Made by a program: the position numbers and the translations under genes. Shown here one piece after another: positions 1 to 6,937 of a DNA stretch of 23,871 nucleotides. Under the pieces are notes generated by a model. The model saw only the letters and a program-made list of their open reading frames with translations, was not told the origin of the DNA and did no database searches. The DNA comes from CAYMEK01 sp964389305 (lineage in GTDB: Bacteria > Spirochaetota > Spirochaetia > SZUA-6 > DRHE01): NCBI GenBank assembly GCA_964389305.1, contig CAYMEK010000065.1, positions 1-23,871 of the forward strand. Reading direction: 5' to 3'. Numbering within the stretch: position 1 is the stretch's first letter; each line of letters opens with the position of its first letter.

Positions 1-246
1 TCTTTCGGTGTCTCGTCCCTCACCTGCCGGAAGCCCATCAAGATGCACACCTTCCTGCTCAAATTGAACGGGGTGCTGGTGTATTTCCTGGTTATAGCCT
101 CGTATTTCGTGAATACGACGATCGCGGTGGCGGTCATCCTGGTGATCTACTATGTGGCGTTCACCGAAGAGATACTGATTTTCATCAAATACGGAGAGGT
201 GGACCCCGATACTCCGACCATCTTCAGAATAATCGCCAAGAACTAG
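1..246 (+). CDS. C-terminal part of a membrane protein, possibly a CDP-alcohol phosphatidyltransferase
   Basis: The reading frame is open from the first base of the window to a TAG at 244-246, so this is the last 81 residues of a longer protein. The methionine at base 43 is internal to the frame and need not be a start. Two hydrophobic stretches separated by the short polar turn VNTT (about residues 24-37 and 40-57 of the fragment) look like paired membrane helices, followed by a charged cytoplasmic-type tail. The Ser-Cys-Arg-Lys-Pro stretch ahead of a last hydrophobic helix pair resembles the C-terminal end of CDP-alcohol phosphatidyltransferases (phospholipid head-group enzymes). The catalytic DG-AR-G-D-D motif would lie upstream of the window, so the family call is inference. 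The gene converges on the minus-strand isomerase gene with only 14 bases between them. Confidence 0.45.
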   Translation, partial: SFGVSSLTCRKPIKMHTFLLKLNGVLVYFLVIASYFVNTTIAVAVILVIYYVAFTEEILIFIKYGEVDPDTPTIFRIIAKN

Positions 247-254
247 CCCGCTTC

Positions 255-271
255 TTCGAATCAGATTCGAA
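255..271. repeat. 17-bp perfect palindrome between convergent genes
   Basis: TTCGAATC-A-GATTCGAA has perfect 8-bp arms around one central base. It lies just after the stop of the left membrane-protein gene and overlaps the stop codon (261-263) of the convergent isomerase gene. There is no T-run on either side, so a factor-independent terminator is not clearly supported. It may be a protein-binding site or chance. Confidence 0.35.
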
Positions 272-1175
272 AGACACGGCGGATGTTCTCTACGGACTCG
301 ACGATCTGGTCGCGAAGGAGAAAGTCCGAGTACTCCCGCCCGAGCTTGGGTCCGCCGATCTCCAGGTAGCCTATCAGGCGATCCAGCGGAAACCGCCCGG
401 CATTCCTGTCGATCATCGCCCGCAGGCGCTCCAGGTCCACGATTCCGCCCGGGATCTCTCTCGCCGAGAATCCGAAGACATCCTGGTAGAGGGCGTCCGT
501 GTTCTTGAGGTGAAACTCCGCCATGAAGGGGATCTGCCGCTCGAACAGGCTCCAGTTGTCGTGAAGCACCCTGCGTTGCCTGTCCACCACGCCGTGACCG
601 ATGTCGCCGCACAGGTATACGGGAACCGTGGATCGCGGGCGGCTGCGGTGGTGATCGTTCAAGGCGGCGAGCTTCGTGTCCGTCTCCTCGGGGAGGGCGG
701 GAGGCTCGGCCAGGCAGGACATCGGCTCTACGGCCAGGAAGCTAAGCCCCTGCTCCCGGGCCAGGGCCATGAGCTGCTTCAGGTGGCGGAGATAGCATTC
801 GATTCCCCGGCCCTTGAGCTCCATACGGTCGCGGTACACGGAGCCGGGATTGCTGCCCACCGAGTCCGCGCCGAGCAGGGAGGCGATGCGGATAAAGCGC
901 TCGTAGTTGCTGCGGGCGGAGCGCTCCAGGTAGGCATCGCCTGAGAAGAAACCGCCCAGCTCGCGGTGGGAGGTGAAGCAGCTCTTGATCACGATACCCC
1001 GTTTCTCGGCCCTTTCCTTCAGAGACAGGAAGAAGCCGTCCTCCAGGCTGTACAGCTCCGGGAAGCTGCCGAGCTGAACGTATCTCAGCCCGAGCCCGTT
1101 CATCAACTCGAACAGCCACTCGAAGCTGTAGCGGTGCTCGATGGGATCGCTCTTGAGTCCCAGGCTCAGCTTCAA
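261..1175 (-). CDS. TIM-barrel sugar isomerase/epimerase (AP-endonuclease-2 / xylose-isomerase-like family)
   Basis: The protein belongs to the TIM-barrel family that includes D-tagatose 3-epimerase and hydroxypyruvate or erythrulose-phosphate isomerases. The four expected metal ligands are visible in order: Glu in AVEPMS, the Asp/His pair in CGDIGHG, His in EFHLKN and Glu in YLEIGG. A C-terminal helix follows. A longer reading from TTG at 1208 exists. I prefer TTG at 1175 because a GGAGAG ribosome site (1183-1190) lies just ahead of it and the product then begins MKLSLGLKSDP, the usual first strand of the barrel, giving about 304 residues. It is the second gene after a zinc dehydrogenase and probably shares its transcript. 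The substrate is inferred to be a polyol-derived ketose or ketose phosphate; sequence alone does not fix it. Confidence 0.8.
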   Translation of the reverse strand: MKLSLGLKSDPIEHRYSFEWLFELMNGLGLRYVQLGSFPELYSLEDGFFLSLKERAEKRGIVIKSCFTSHRELGGFFSGDAYLERSARSNYERFIRIASLLGADSVGSNPGSVYRDRMELKGRGIECYLRHLKQLMALAREQGLSFLAVEPMSCLAEPPALPEETDTKLAALNDHHRSRPRSTVPVYLCGDIGHGVVDRQRRVLHDNWSLFERQIPFMAEFHLKNTDALYQDVFGFSAREIPGGIVDLERLRAMIDRNAGRFPLDRLIGYLEIGGPKLGREYSDFLLRDQIVESVENIRRVFRI

Positions 1176-1220
1176 CGCCGTTCTCTCTCCAAGGATTTCG
1201 GTCTCCAAGGGGTGCGCATC

Positions 1221-2297
1221 TCAGGGAAGAACCCGGAACACGACCCGGCCGTGGGATCCGAGGGAGCCGGAGGCCATTCGCTTGAAAATTTCCGGTCCTT
1301 CGCGCAGCGGCGGCGTATGGGTGATAAGAGGAGCCACCCGCAGCTGTCCCGCCAGGTAGCGCAAGGCGATGCTCCAGTCGTTGTGCTCCCGGGGAACGAT
1401 ACGAGAGTTCCAGCTCCCGAGGATCTTCAGCTCTTTGCGCAGGATGGCGGAGAACTCCTTCTCGGCTATCGTAAAACGACCCTGGAGGTTGCCCAGAAAC
1501 AGCAGCTCGCCGAAGGAGCCGGCCGCCTGGACAGCCTGGAGGAAGGTTTGAGGCTGGCCGCAGGCTTCCACCACCCGGTCCGCGCCGCGCCCGTCGGTCA
1601 GCTCGTAGATTGCCGCCACCGGGTCCGTGTCCCGGGCATTCACGGGATGGCATCCCAGCTCGGCGGCCAGGGCCAGCTTGCGCCGGTCAATGTCCACGGC
1701 GTAGATGGGCGAGCAGCCGCGAATGCTCAACCACTGGGCGGCCAGGCTGCCGATCGGGCCGAAGCCGATCACCGCGGCGCTGTCGCCGATGCGAACGTTC
1801 AGGCGGCTCACTCCGTGAAGAGCCACGGCGCAGGGCTCGGTGAGCGCGGCGTGCAGGAGCTCCACCTGTCCGGGAACCGGGAGGAGGTTCGCCTCGGGTA
1901 CGTACAGGTACTCGGCGAAACCTCCGTCCCGCCGGGAGCCGAAATAGTCATAGCGTACACACTGGGCGAAGGCTCCGTTTTGGCAGGCAAGGCAGCGGCG
2001 GCAGGGCAGCAGCGGATAGACCACCACCCGGTCTCCCTGGGAGAACAGGCTGCCGGGAAAGCTCTCCTCGACCAGACCCGATAGCTCGTGTCCCATGATC
2101 AGCGGATAGTGGTACGCGCCTCCCCCGAAGCCCCGCTTGAGATCGGAGCTACAGATGCCCGCATAGGCGATCCGTACCAGGACGGAGTCGGGTCCCATCT
2201 TTTGAGGCATCGGTACATTCGCGTATTCCAGAACTCTGTCCTTCCTGAGCACCAAGGCCTTCATCGATGCAGGCAGTATAGCGTAATTTTTCATCAT
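1221..2297 (-). CDS. Zinc-dependent medium-chain alcohol/polyol dehydrogenase (GatD-like)
   Basis: This 358-aa protein is a medium-chain NAD(P)-dependent dehydrogenase of the sorbitol / galactitol-1-phosphate dehydrogenase type. Visible features are the catalytic zinc ligands Cys49, His70-Glu71 and Glu154, the structural zinc cysteines 99, 102, 105 and 113, and the Rossmann motif GFGPIG at 178-183. The reaction is presumably oxidation of a secondary hydroxyl of a polyol or polyol phosphate to a ketone. The family core begins at Met12 (MKALVLRKD), so the first 11 residues may be an over-extended start; neither start has a clear ribosome site. It is transcribed divergently from a paralogous dehydrogenase across a short region with an inverted repeat, and is followed 12-45 bases later by the TIM-barrel isomerase, suggesting one catabolic unit. 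Confidence 0.88.
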   Translation of the reverse strand: MMKNYAILPASMKALVLRKDRVLEYANVPMPQKMGPDSVLVRIAYAGICSSDLKRGFGGGAYHYPLIMGHELSGLVEESFPGSLFSQGDRVVVYPLLPCRRCLACQNGAFAQCVRYDYFGSRRDGGFAEYLYVPEANLLPVPGQVELLHAALTEPCAVALHGVSRLNVRIGDSAAVIGFGPIGSLAAQWLSIRGCSPIYAVDIDRRKLALAAELGCHPVNARDTDPVAAIYELTDGRGADRVVEACGQPQTFLQAVQAAGSFGELLFLGNLQGRFTIAEKEFSAILRKELKILGSWNSRIVPREHNDWSIALRYLAGQLRVAPLITHTPPLREGPEIFKRMASGSLGSHGRVVFRVLP

Positions 2298-2300
2298 TTA

Positions 2301-2345
2301 CAAGCAAATAGATATATTATGATAAATAATGTACAAATTTGCTTG
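2301..2345. promoter_or_regulatory. Inverted-repeat operator candidate between divergent dehydrogenase genes
   Basis: CAAGCAAAT at 2301-2309 and its exact reverse complement ATTTGCTTG at 2337-2345 flank 27 very AT-rich bases. The right arm overlaps the -35 hexamer of the rightward promoter, and the left arm lies immediately upstream of the leftward gene's start. This is how an operator controlling both divergent genes would be placed. The DeoR-type regulator encoded at 4129-4920 is the obvious candidate ligand, but that link is inference. Confidence 0.5.
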
Positions 2346-2370
2346 AATTCGAAGGTGGATAGGGTATAAT
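2343..2370 (+). promoter_or_regulatory. Sigma70-type promoter for the rightward polyol genes
   Basis: TTGAAT at 2343-2348 and a consensus TATAAT at 2365-2370 are separated by 16 bases. Transcription would be expected to begin about 6-8 bases after the -10 box, which is at or beside the ATG at 2377. No ribosome site lies between the -10 box and that ATG, so a leaderless mRNA is predicted. Confidence 0.6.
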
Positions 2371-2376
2371 CCTCCT

Positions 2377-3441
2377 ATGAATCGTGCGGCAGTGTTGGAA
2401 GGGCTGGAACGAATTGCAGTCAGGGAAATAAAGGAACCGGCCTGCGGGCCCCGGGAAGCGATCCTGAAGGTGCGGGCCTGCGCGGTGTGCGGGTCGGATC
2501 TCCGCATCTTCCGTTATGGCAACGAGCGGGTGAGGTTCCCGGCGGTAATAGGACACGAGATCGCCGGGGAAGTGGTCGAAGCCGGTTCCCAGGTCACCCG
2601 GGTCAGGATAGGGGACCGGCTGGCCGTAGGAGCGGACGTTCCCTGCGGCACCTGCTATTGGTGCACCAACGGTATGGGCACCAACTGCGCCGTCAATTAC
2701 GCCGTCGGCTACCAGTTCCCCGGGGGGTTCCAGCAGCTCATGGTCCTGAACGAGACCACCCTGAGCTACGGCCCGGTGACGCCGATACCCGACGGGCTCT
2801 CCTTCCAGGAGGCTGCCCTGGCCGAGCCGCTGGCCTGCGCCCTGCACGGCCTGGAGCTGGCGGGCTTCGGTTTCGGCAAGAGCCTCTGCATCATCGGTCT
2901 GGGGCCGATCGGCTGCATGATGCTCGAGCTGTCGAAGGTGTTCGGAGCCTCGCGGGTCTTTGCCGCCCAGCGTTCGCCGAAGCGCCTGGAAATGGCCCGG
3001 CAGTTCCGCCCCGACGCCCGCTTCATCGCTACCGAGCAGGAGGAGCTGGTGGATACCGTTCTGGCCGAAACGAACGGAGAGGGCGTCGACCTGGCCATCA
3101 CCACCGCCGGCACGGTCAAGGCCCACGAGGAGGCGATCCGCATGGTGCGTCACCGCGGGTACGTGAACCTGTTCGGGGGTTTGAAGAACGAGCCCAAGCT
3201 GTGCATCGATTCCAATCTCATCCACTACAAGGAATGCTTCGTCATGGGAAGCCACGGGGCTCTGCCCCGGCACCATCGCAGGGCGGTGGAGCTGATCGCC
3301 CGGGCGGAAGTACACGCGGCCAGGTACATCTCGGCGGTCTTCCCTCTGACGGAGATTCGGCAGGCACTGGCCTACCATGAGTCCCGGCAGGGGCTCAAGG
3401 TGGTTGTCGATCCCCAGGCCCGAGGCGGAGGCGAGCATTGA
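2377..3441 (+). CDS. Zinc-dependent medium-chain polyol dehydrogenase (second copy)
   Basis: This 354-aa medium-chain dehydrogenase has catalytic Cys38, His60-Glu61 and Glu150, structural-zinc cysteines 90, 93, 96 and 104, and the nucleotide-binding motif GLGPIG at 174-179. It belongs to the same broad group as galactitol-1-phosphate and sorbitol dehydrogenases but is clearly diverged from the neighbouring minus-strand copy, so the two probably act on different hydroxyls or substrates. The ATG start gives the expected family beginning (MNRAAVLEG) even though no Shine-Dalgarno sequence precedes it and the -10 box ends only six bases upstream. Its TGA overlaps the TTG start of the epimerase gene (TTGA at 3438-3441), indicating translational coupling. 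Confidence 0.88.
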   Translation: MNRAAVLEGLERIAVREIKEPACGPREAILKVRACAVCGSDLRIFRYGNERVRFPAVIGHEIAGEVVEAGSQVTRVRIGDRLAVGADVPCGTCYWCTNGMGTNCAVNYAVGYQFPGGFQQLMVLNETTLSYGPVTPIPDGLSFQEAALAEPLACALHGLELAGFGFGKSLCIIGLGPIGCMMLELSKVFGASRVFAAQRSPKRLEMARQFRPDARFIATEQEELVDTVLAETNGEGVDLAITTAGTVKAHEEAIRMVRHRGYVNLFGGLKNEPKLCIDSNLIHYKECFVMGSHGALPRHHRRAVELIARAEVHAARYISAVFPLTEIRQALAYHESRQGLKVVVDPQARGGGEH

Positions 3442-4112
3442 ACGCTCCGATTAAAGTAGCGCCGTCGATGATGTGCGCCGATTTTCTCAACCTGGGCGCG
3501 CAGCTGGCGCTGCTGGAGGACAAGGGCGTCGACTATCTGCACATCGACATCATGGACGGACACTACGTGCCGAACTTCAGCCTGGGTCCGGATTTCTGCC
3601 GCTGTCTATGCGAGCATTCGCATGTCCCTCTGGATATCCACCTGATGATGGAGAGGCCCGAGAGCTTCGTTCCGCTCTTCGCCTCCTTCGGGCACCCGGC
3701 GCTGTCTATCCATCCGGAAACCAGCTACCATCCGATTCGCTGCCTGCAGCTTATCAGGAGCTGCGGAGCCCGGCCCGGGCTGGCCATCGATCCGGCCCTT
3801 CCTCTGGAGGCGGTTCGCTGCCTGCTGCCCTACGTCGAGCTGGCCTGCCTCATGACCGTGAATCCCGGTTATGCCGGCCAGGAGCTGCTTCCGCACACGA
3901 TCGCCAAGCTCGGCAAGCTCGCCGGGATGGTCGCTGCGGAAGGGTACCCCATCGAGATCGAGGTGGATGGAAACGTGAGCTGGAGGAATATACCGCTCAT
4001 GGTCGAGGCGGGGGCGCGCATCCTGGTGGCGGGCAGCTCCTCCCTGTTCGAGGAAGGCGGCGACCTGGCGGACAATCTGGAGCGGCTGTACGGGATGATC
4101 GGCCGCGGGTGA
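3438..4112 (+). CDS. Ribulose-phosphate 3-epimerase family protein
   Basis: The 224-aa protein is a TIM-barrel ketose-phosphate 3-epimerase. Family signatures are present in order: the early PSMM strand with Ser10, HIDIMDG with metal ligands His35 and Asp37, DIHLM with His68, VNPGYAGQ in the phosphate-loop region at 141-148, and EVDG with Asp177. Two Asp act as the acid/base pair in this family. It could be a housekeeping ribulose-5-phosphate epimerase, but its position inside a polyol cluster favours a specialised enzyme such as one of the allulose-6-phosphate or tetrulose-phosphate type; that choice is inference. The TTG start overlaps the upstream stop by four bases and has a GGAGG site at 3427-3431, six bases ahead. 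Confidence 0.88.
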   Translation: MNAPIKVAPSMMCADFLNLGAQLALLEDKGVDYLHIDIMDGHYVPNFSLGPDFCRCLCEHSHVPLDIHLMMERPESFVPLFASFGHPALSIHPETSYHPIRCLQLIRSCGARPGLAIDPALPLEAVRCLLPYVELACLMTVNPGYAGQELLPHTIAKLGKLAGMVAAEGYPIEIEVDGNVSWRNIPLMVEAGARILVAGSSSLFEEGGDLADNLERLYGMIGRG

Positions 4113-4128
4113 GGGGGTAGAGCGGGAG

Positions 4129-4920
4129 GTGATCGAACGGGAACGCCACGAGCTGATTCTCAGAGTGCTGCGCCAGGGCCGCTTCGCTTCGGTGGCGGAC
4201 ATTGCCGGGCTGGTACGCTCCTCCGCGGCCACGGTGCGCCGGGATTTCGCCAAGCTTCAGGCTACCGGCAGGCTGCACAGGGTGCGGGGAGGCGCCGAAT
4301 GCGCCGAGCCCGAGTGTACTCCCAGCGAAGCTCCCGGGCTGCCGGGTTTCGGCGGGCAGCTGCCCTTCGAGTACCGCAAAGGAATCCTGCTGGAGAAAAA
4401 ACGCCTGATCGCCCGCAAAGCCGCTTCGCTCTGCAGCGCCGGGGAGACCATCATCATAGACGGCGGATCGACCACCTTCCATATGGCGGAGTTTCTCAAA
4501 GGCAGCCGGCTGAAGATCATCACCAACTCCTTCGCCATGGCCGAAATCCTGGTCAGGCATTCGCTCAATACGGTCATCCTTAACGGCGGGGTCGTATATC
4601 CGGACTCCCAGCTCATTCTCGATCCCTTTGAAGAAGAGGGCTTTCGCAACTACTACGCGGACAAGGTGTTCATGGGCGTTTACGGGATCGATGAGCGGGG
4701 AGCGTCCAACACGGACATGCCCCTAATCAAGACCGAGCGGGCCATGATCGAGCACGGCAAGCGGCTGATCGTCCTGGCCGATTCGAGTAAGTTCGGACGC
4801 AGAGGGAACCTGATGCTGTGCGGTTGGGAGAAGATTAGCACCATCATCACCGATGGCGGCATCAGCGAAGAGCAGAGAAGCACGGCGCTTTCCAGAGGCG
4901 TGGAGCTGATCGTGGTGTAG
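4129..4920 (+). CDS. DeoR/GlpR-family transcriptional repressor
   Basis: The 263-aa protein has an N-terminal DeoR winged helix (about residues 5-57, with ATVRRDF in the recognition helix and the typical RVRGGA end). A C-terminal DeoR sensor domain follows (about 88-250), with the phosphosugar-binding loop DGGSTT at 111-116 and the ITNS and LNGG strands. The segment around residues 180-225 resembles UlaR-type regulators. Such proteins repress catabolic operons and release DNA on binding a phosphorylated sugar intermediate. The start is GTG at 4129, 16 bases after the epimerase stop, so it is the last gene seen in that operon. The inferred target is the inverted repeat at 2301-2345. An assembly gap begins one base after the TAG stop. 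Confidence 0.9.
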   Translation: MIERERHELILRVLRQGRFASVADIAGLVRSSAATVRRDFAKLQATGRLHRVRGGAECAEPECTPSEAPGLPGFGGQLPFEYRKGILLEKKRLIARKAASLCSAGETIIIDGGSTTFHMAEFLKGSRLKIITNSFAMAEILVRHSLNTVILNGGVVYPDSQLILDPFEEEGFRNYYADKVFMGVYGIDERGASNTDMPLIKTERAMIEHGKRLIVLADSSKFGRRGNLMLCGWEKISTIITDGGISEEQRSTALSRGVELIVV

Positions 4921-4921
4921 C

Positions 4922-5021
4922 NNNNNNNNNNNNNNNNNNNNNNNNNNNNNNNNNNNNNNNNNNNNNNNNNNNNNNNNNNNNNNNNNNNNNNNNNNNNNNN
5001 NNNNNNNNNNNNNNNNNNNNN
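4922..5021. other. Assembly gap (100 N)
   Basis: Exactly 100 Ns, the conventional placeholder for a scaffold join of unknown length. The adjacency of the DeoR gene and the next dehydrogenase gene therefore rests on scaffolding only, and genes such as a kinase or transporter may be missing here. Confidence 0.98.
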
Positions 5022-5100
5022 CGCCCCCAGGGCGTACCACCCCCCAGAGTGTCCCGCCTCCCGGAGGGTACTACCCCCCGGAGGGTACCGCCCCCACGGC
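5022..5100. repeat. GC-rich degenerate tandem repeat beside the gap
   Basis: Four to five imperfect units of the form C5-6, purine-rich GRGG, GTACC follow one another right after the gap (for example CCCGGAGGGTACTAC then CCCCCCGGAGGGTACCG). Several units are partly self-complementary. The array lies just downstream of the stop of the minus-strand dehydrogenase at 5115. It may continue into the gap and explain why the assembly broke there. Confidence 0.6.
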
Positions 5101-5114
5101 GCGGCGTCGGCAGG

Positions 5115-6125
5115 CTACAGCGAGATCATCGCCTTGATGATCCCGCTTTGCGGATCAAGCCAGGAGGGGATCTCCCCGGCCAGAGAATCCAGGTCCGATC
5201 GGTGGGTGATGAAGGTATCGCTTCCGCCCTTTCCGCTGGCGAACAGGGCTATCACGGATTGGAAATCCTCGATCGTCGCGTTCCGGCTGCTGAGCAAGGT
5301 GGTTTCCCGTCTCTGGAAGTCGGGGTCGGAGAAGCTGATGTCGGCCTGCACCACGCTGACGAACACCAGGGTGCCGCCGTTAGCGATATAACCGAAGGCC
5401 TTCATCATCGAGCCCGGATTTCCCGTGGCATCGAACACGGTGGTGGGCAGCTCGCCGCCGGTCAGCTCGGCCAGCGCCCTCTCAGGCTCCTTGCCTGCGT
5501 CAATCGTTTCCTGGACCCCGACCACCTCCCGGCAGTAGGACAGCCGCCCGGTGTTTACGTCCATGGACAGCACGCGACAGCCGGCGGCGAGGGCGGAGTA
5601 CATCAGCCCGATTCCGATAGGGCCGGCTCCGAGTACCAGGACCGTCTCGCCGGCTTCCAGCCCTGCGCGCCTGACTGCGTGCGCGCCGATGCTGAAGCAT
5701 TCCACCAGAGCCAGCTGATCCAGTGACAGGCCTTCGGCCTTGACAAGCAGTCCGGCGGGAACGGCGAGTAGCTCCTGAAGGCCGCCGTCCACATGCACCC
5801 CCAGCACCTTGAGCGACACGCAGCAGTTGGGCTTGCCCCGGCGGCAGGCTATGCAGTGTCCGCAGGGAATGTAGGGTAAAACGGTCACCGGCTCGCCGCG
5901 CTTCAGCTCCTCGCGGCCCCCGTTGTGCTCCACCACGGCGGCCAGCTCATGACCTATGATGCGCGGATACTCGAAGAACGGCTGGTTGCCCTGGAAAGCA
6001 TGCAGATCCGTACCGCAGATGCCCACCCTGCGGATCCTTACTAGCGCCTCCCCGGCCGCCGGCCGCGGCTCATCTACTTCCTTTCGAACGAACGTACCGG
6101 GCCGTTCACATACAACTGCCTTCAT
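5115..6125 (-). CDS. Zinc-dependent dehydrogenase similar to L-galactonate 5-dehydrogenase (LgoD/YjjN)
   Basis: The 336-aa protein is a medium-chain zinc dehydrogenase with catalytic Cys37, His59-Glu60 and Glu142, structural cysteines 88, 91, 94 and 102, and the Rossmann motif GAGPIG at 166-171. Several stretches match what I remember of E. coli LgoD/YjjN: GICGTDLHAF, NQPFFEYPRIIGHE and, in the C-terminal half, FSDPDFQRRETTLLSSRNAT. L-galactonate or a related aldonate is therefore a plausible substrate, giving a 5-keto product. The start ATG has a good GGAGAGG ribosome site five bases upstream. It is divergent from the TetR gene. Whether it belongs to the polyol cluster across the gap is uncertain. 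Confidence 0.85.
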   Translation of the reverse strand: MKAVVCERPGTFVRKEVDEPRPAAGEALVRIRRVGICGTDLHAFQGNQPFFEYPRIIGHELAAVVEHNGGREELKRGEPVTVLPYIPCGHCIACRRGKPNCCVSLKVLGVHVDGGLQELLAVPAGLLVKAEGLSLDQLALVECFSIGAHAVRRAGLEAGETVLVLGAGPIGIGLMYSALAAGCRVLSMDVNTGRLSYCREVVGVQETIDAGKEPERALAELTGGELPTTVFDATGNPGSMMKAFGYIANGGTLVFVSVVQADISFSDPDFQRRETTLLSSRNATIEDFQSVIALFASGKGGSDTFITHRSDLDSLAGEIPSWLDPQSGIIKAMISL

Positions 6126-6181
6126 TATCCTCTCCGTACTCGATTATCGATGTTTTCTCTCATCGGGGCAATAGAAAGCAC

Positions 6182-6210
6182 TTGACATTGCTTCGGTTAT
6201 CCATTATTAT
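6182..6210 (+). promoter_or_regulatory. Near-consensus sigma70 promoter of the TetR gene
   Basis: TTGACA at 6182-6187 and TATTAT at 6205-6210 have the ideal 17-base spacing. Transcription would start near 6217, inside the palindromic operator that follows, leaving a leader of about 22 bases without an obvious ribosome site. Confidence 0.75.
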
Positions 6211-6230
6211 TTAACTAAATAGATAGTTAA
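6211..6230. promoter_or_regulatory. Operator O1 for the adjacent TetR regulator
   Basis: The 20-base site has perfect 7-bp arms, TTAACTA and TAGTTAA, around AATAGA. It starts directly after the -10 box and covers the expected transcription start, as in classical TetR autorepression. The same half-sites with identical spacing recur at 6888-6907 ahead of the nitroreductase gene. Confidence 0.8.
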
Positions 6231-6238
6231 TAATCGAC

Positions 6239-6871
6239 ATGGCGCGGAACAGTGAAGCAACAAGGGAGCGAATTCTAGCGGCCGCGGAGAAGGTCTTCGC
6301 GGAAAAGGGATATGACGGCGCCCGGATCGACGAGATTGCCCGGGAGGCCGAGGTGAACAAGGCCTTGATCTACTACTACTTCGAGAGCAAGGAGGACCTG
6401 CTGAACGAGCTTTTCCAGGATTTTTTTCAGGCTTCATCGCGGATGCTGGTCAACTACGTCAGGAACGGCGGGCTGGAGTCCGGCCCGCCCAGCGAAGCTG
6501 ACAGGTTTATGGAAGAGTATTTTTCCTATTTCGAGAAAAAGAGGAACCTGCTGCGGATCATGCTGGCGGAATCCTTGAAGAGCAGCGACCGATCTCCCCC
6601 GCTGTTCAAGCTGGTTGATTTTACCGATCTTCTGGAAGCCTCCGATATCCATGAACTGCAGAGCAAAGGTGCAATACAGGAAGGCAGAATGAATCAAATC
6701 CTGGTGACCGAGTTCTTCACGGGCGTTGTCCCCCTGCTGATGTACGTAATCTTTCAGAAGCAGTGGTGCGCTCATTTCCGGCTCAGCCAGGAAGAGCTGG
6801 ACGGCTACTACGAGAAGGCGATGGAGATGACCCACGTTGCCTACCACCGCTGGAACCAGAAACAGGAATAA
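6239..6871 (+). CDS. TetR/AcrR-family transcriptional regulator
   Basis: The 210-aa protein has a textbook TetR N-terminal helix-turn-helix (about residues 8-55, with IDEIAREAEVNKALIYYYF as turn and recognition helix). An all-helical ligand/dimer domain of unrecognised specificity follows. The start is the ATG at 6239, which gives the standard beginning before the RERILAAAEKVF helix, although no ribosome site is evident. A palindrome overlaps its own transcription start and a second copy precedes the downstream ferredoxin-nitroreductase gene, so it very probably represses both itself and that gene. The inducer may be a nitroaromatic, quinone or other electrophile reduced by the neighbour; this is inference from context. 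Confidence 0.92.
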   Translation: MARNSEATRERILAAAEKVFAEKGYDGARIDEIAREAEVNKALIYYYFESKEDLLNELFQDFFQASSRMLVNYVRNGGLESGPPSEADRFMEEYFSYFEKKRNLLRIMLAESLKSSDRSPPLFKLVDFTDLLEASDIHELQSKGAIQEGRMNQILVTEFFTGVVPLLMYVIFQKQWCAHFRLSQEELDGYYEKAMEMTHVAYHRWNQKQE

Positions 6872-6887
6872 TTTTTTTGATGAGATA

Positions 6888-6907
6888 TCAACTAACTGTT
6901 TAGTTAA
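6888..6907. promoter_or_regulatory. Operator O2, second copy of the TetR site
   Basis: AACTA at 6890-6894 and TAGTT at 6901-6905 have the same six-base spacer length as operator O1, and the flanking AA on the right is shared too. The site lies 31-50 bases ahead of the nitroreductase ATG in the gap after the TetR gene, so it should control that gene. Confidence 0.75.
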
Positions 6908-6937
6908 ATCAACAGTACCTTCAGAAAGGAGCAACTC

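Noticed and set aside
966..2084. 372-aa plus-strand ORF
   Set aside because: It is the antisense shadow of the zinc dehydrogenase and isomerase genes; no domain or ribosome site, and the composition is that of a GC-rich complementary frame.
2317..3438. 373-aa minus-strand ORF
   Set aside because: Antisense to the dehydrogenase at 2377-3441, which has complete zinc and nucleotide motifs.
4723..5040. ORF running through the N gap
   Set aside because: Most of it is undetermined sequence, and the rest is antisense to the DeoR gene.
5022..5100. CRISPR-like array beside the gap
   Set aside because: Units are short, degenerate and adjoining, with no unique spacers; no cas gene is present.
6841..6885. 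Terminator after the TetR gene (T-run at about 6871-6878)
   Set aside because: The T-run is not preceded by a stable hairpin; only CTGG-AA-CCAG with a two-base loop is present.
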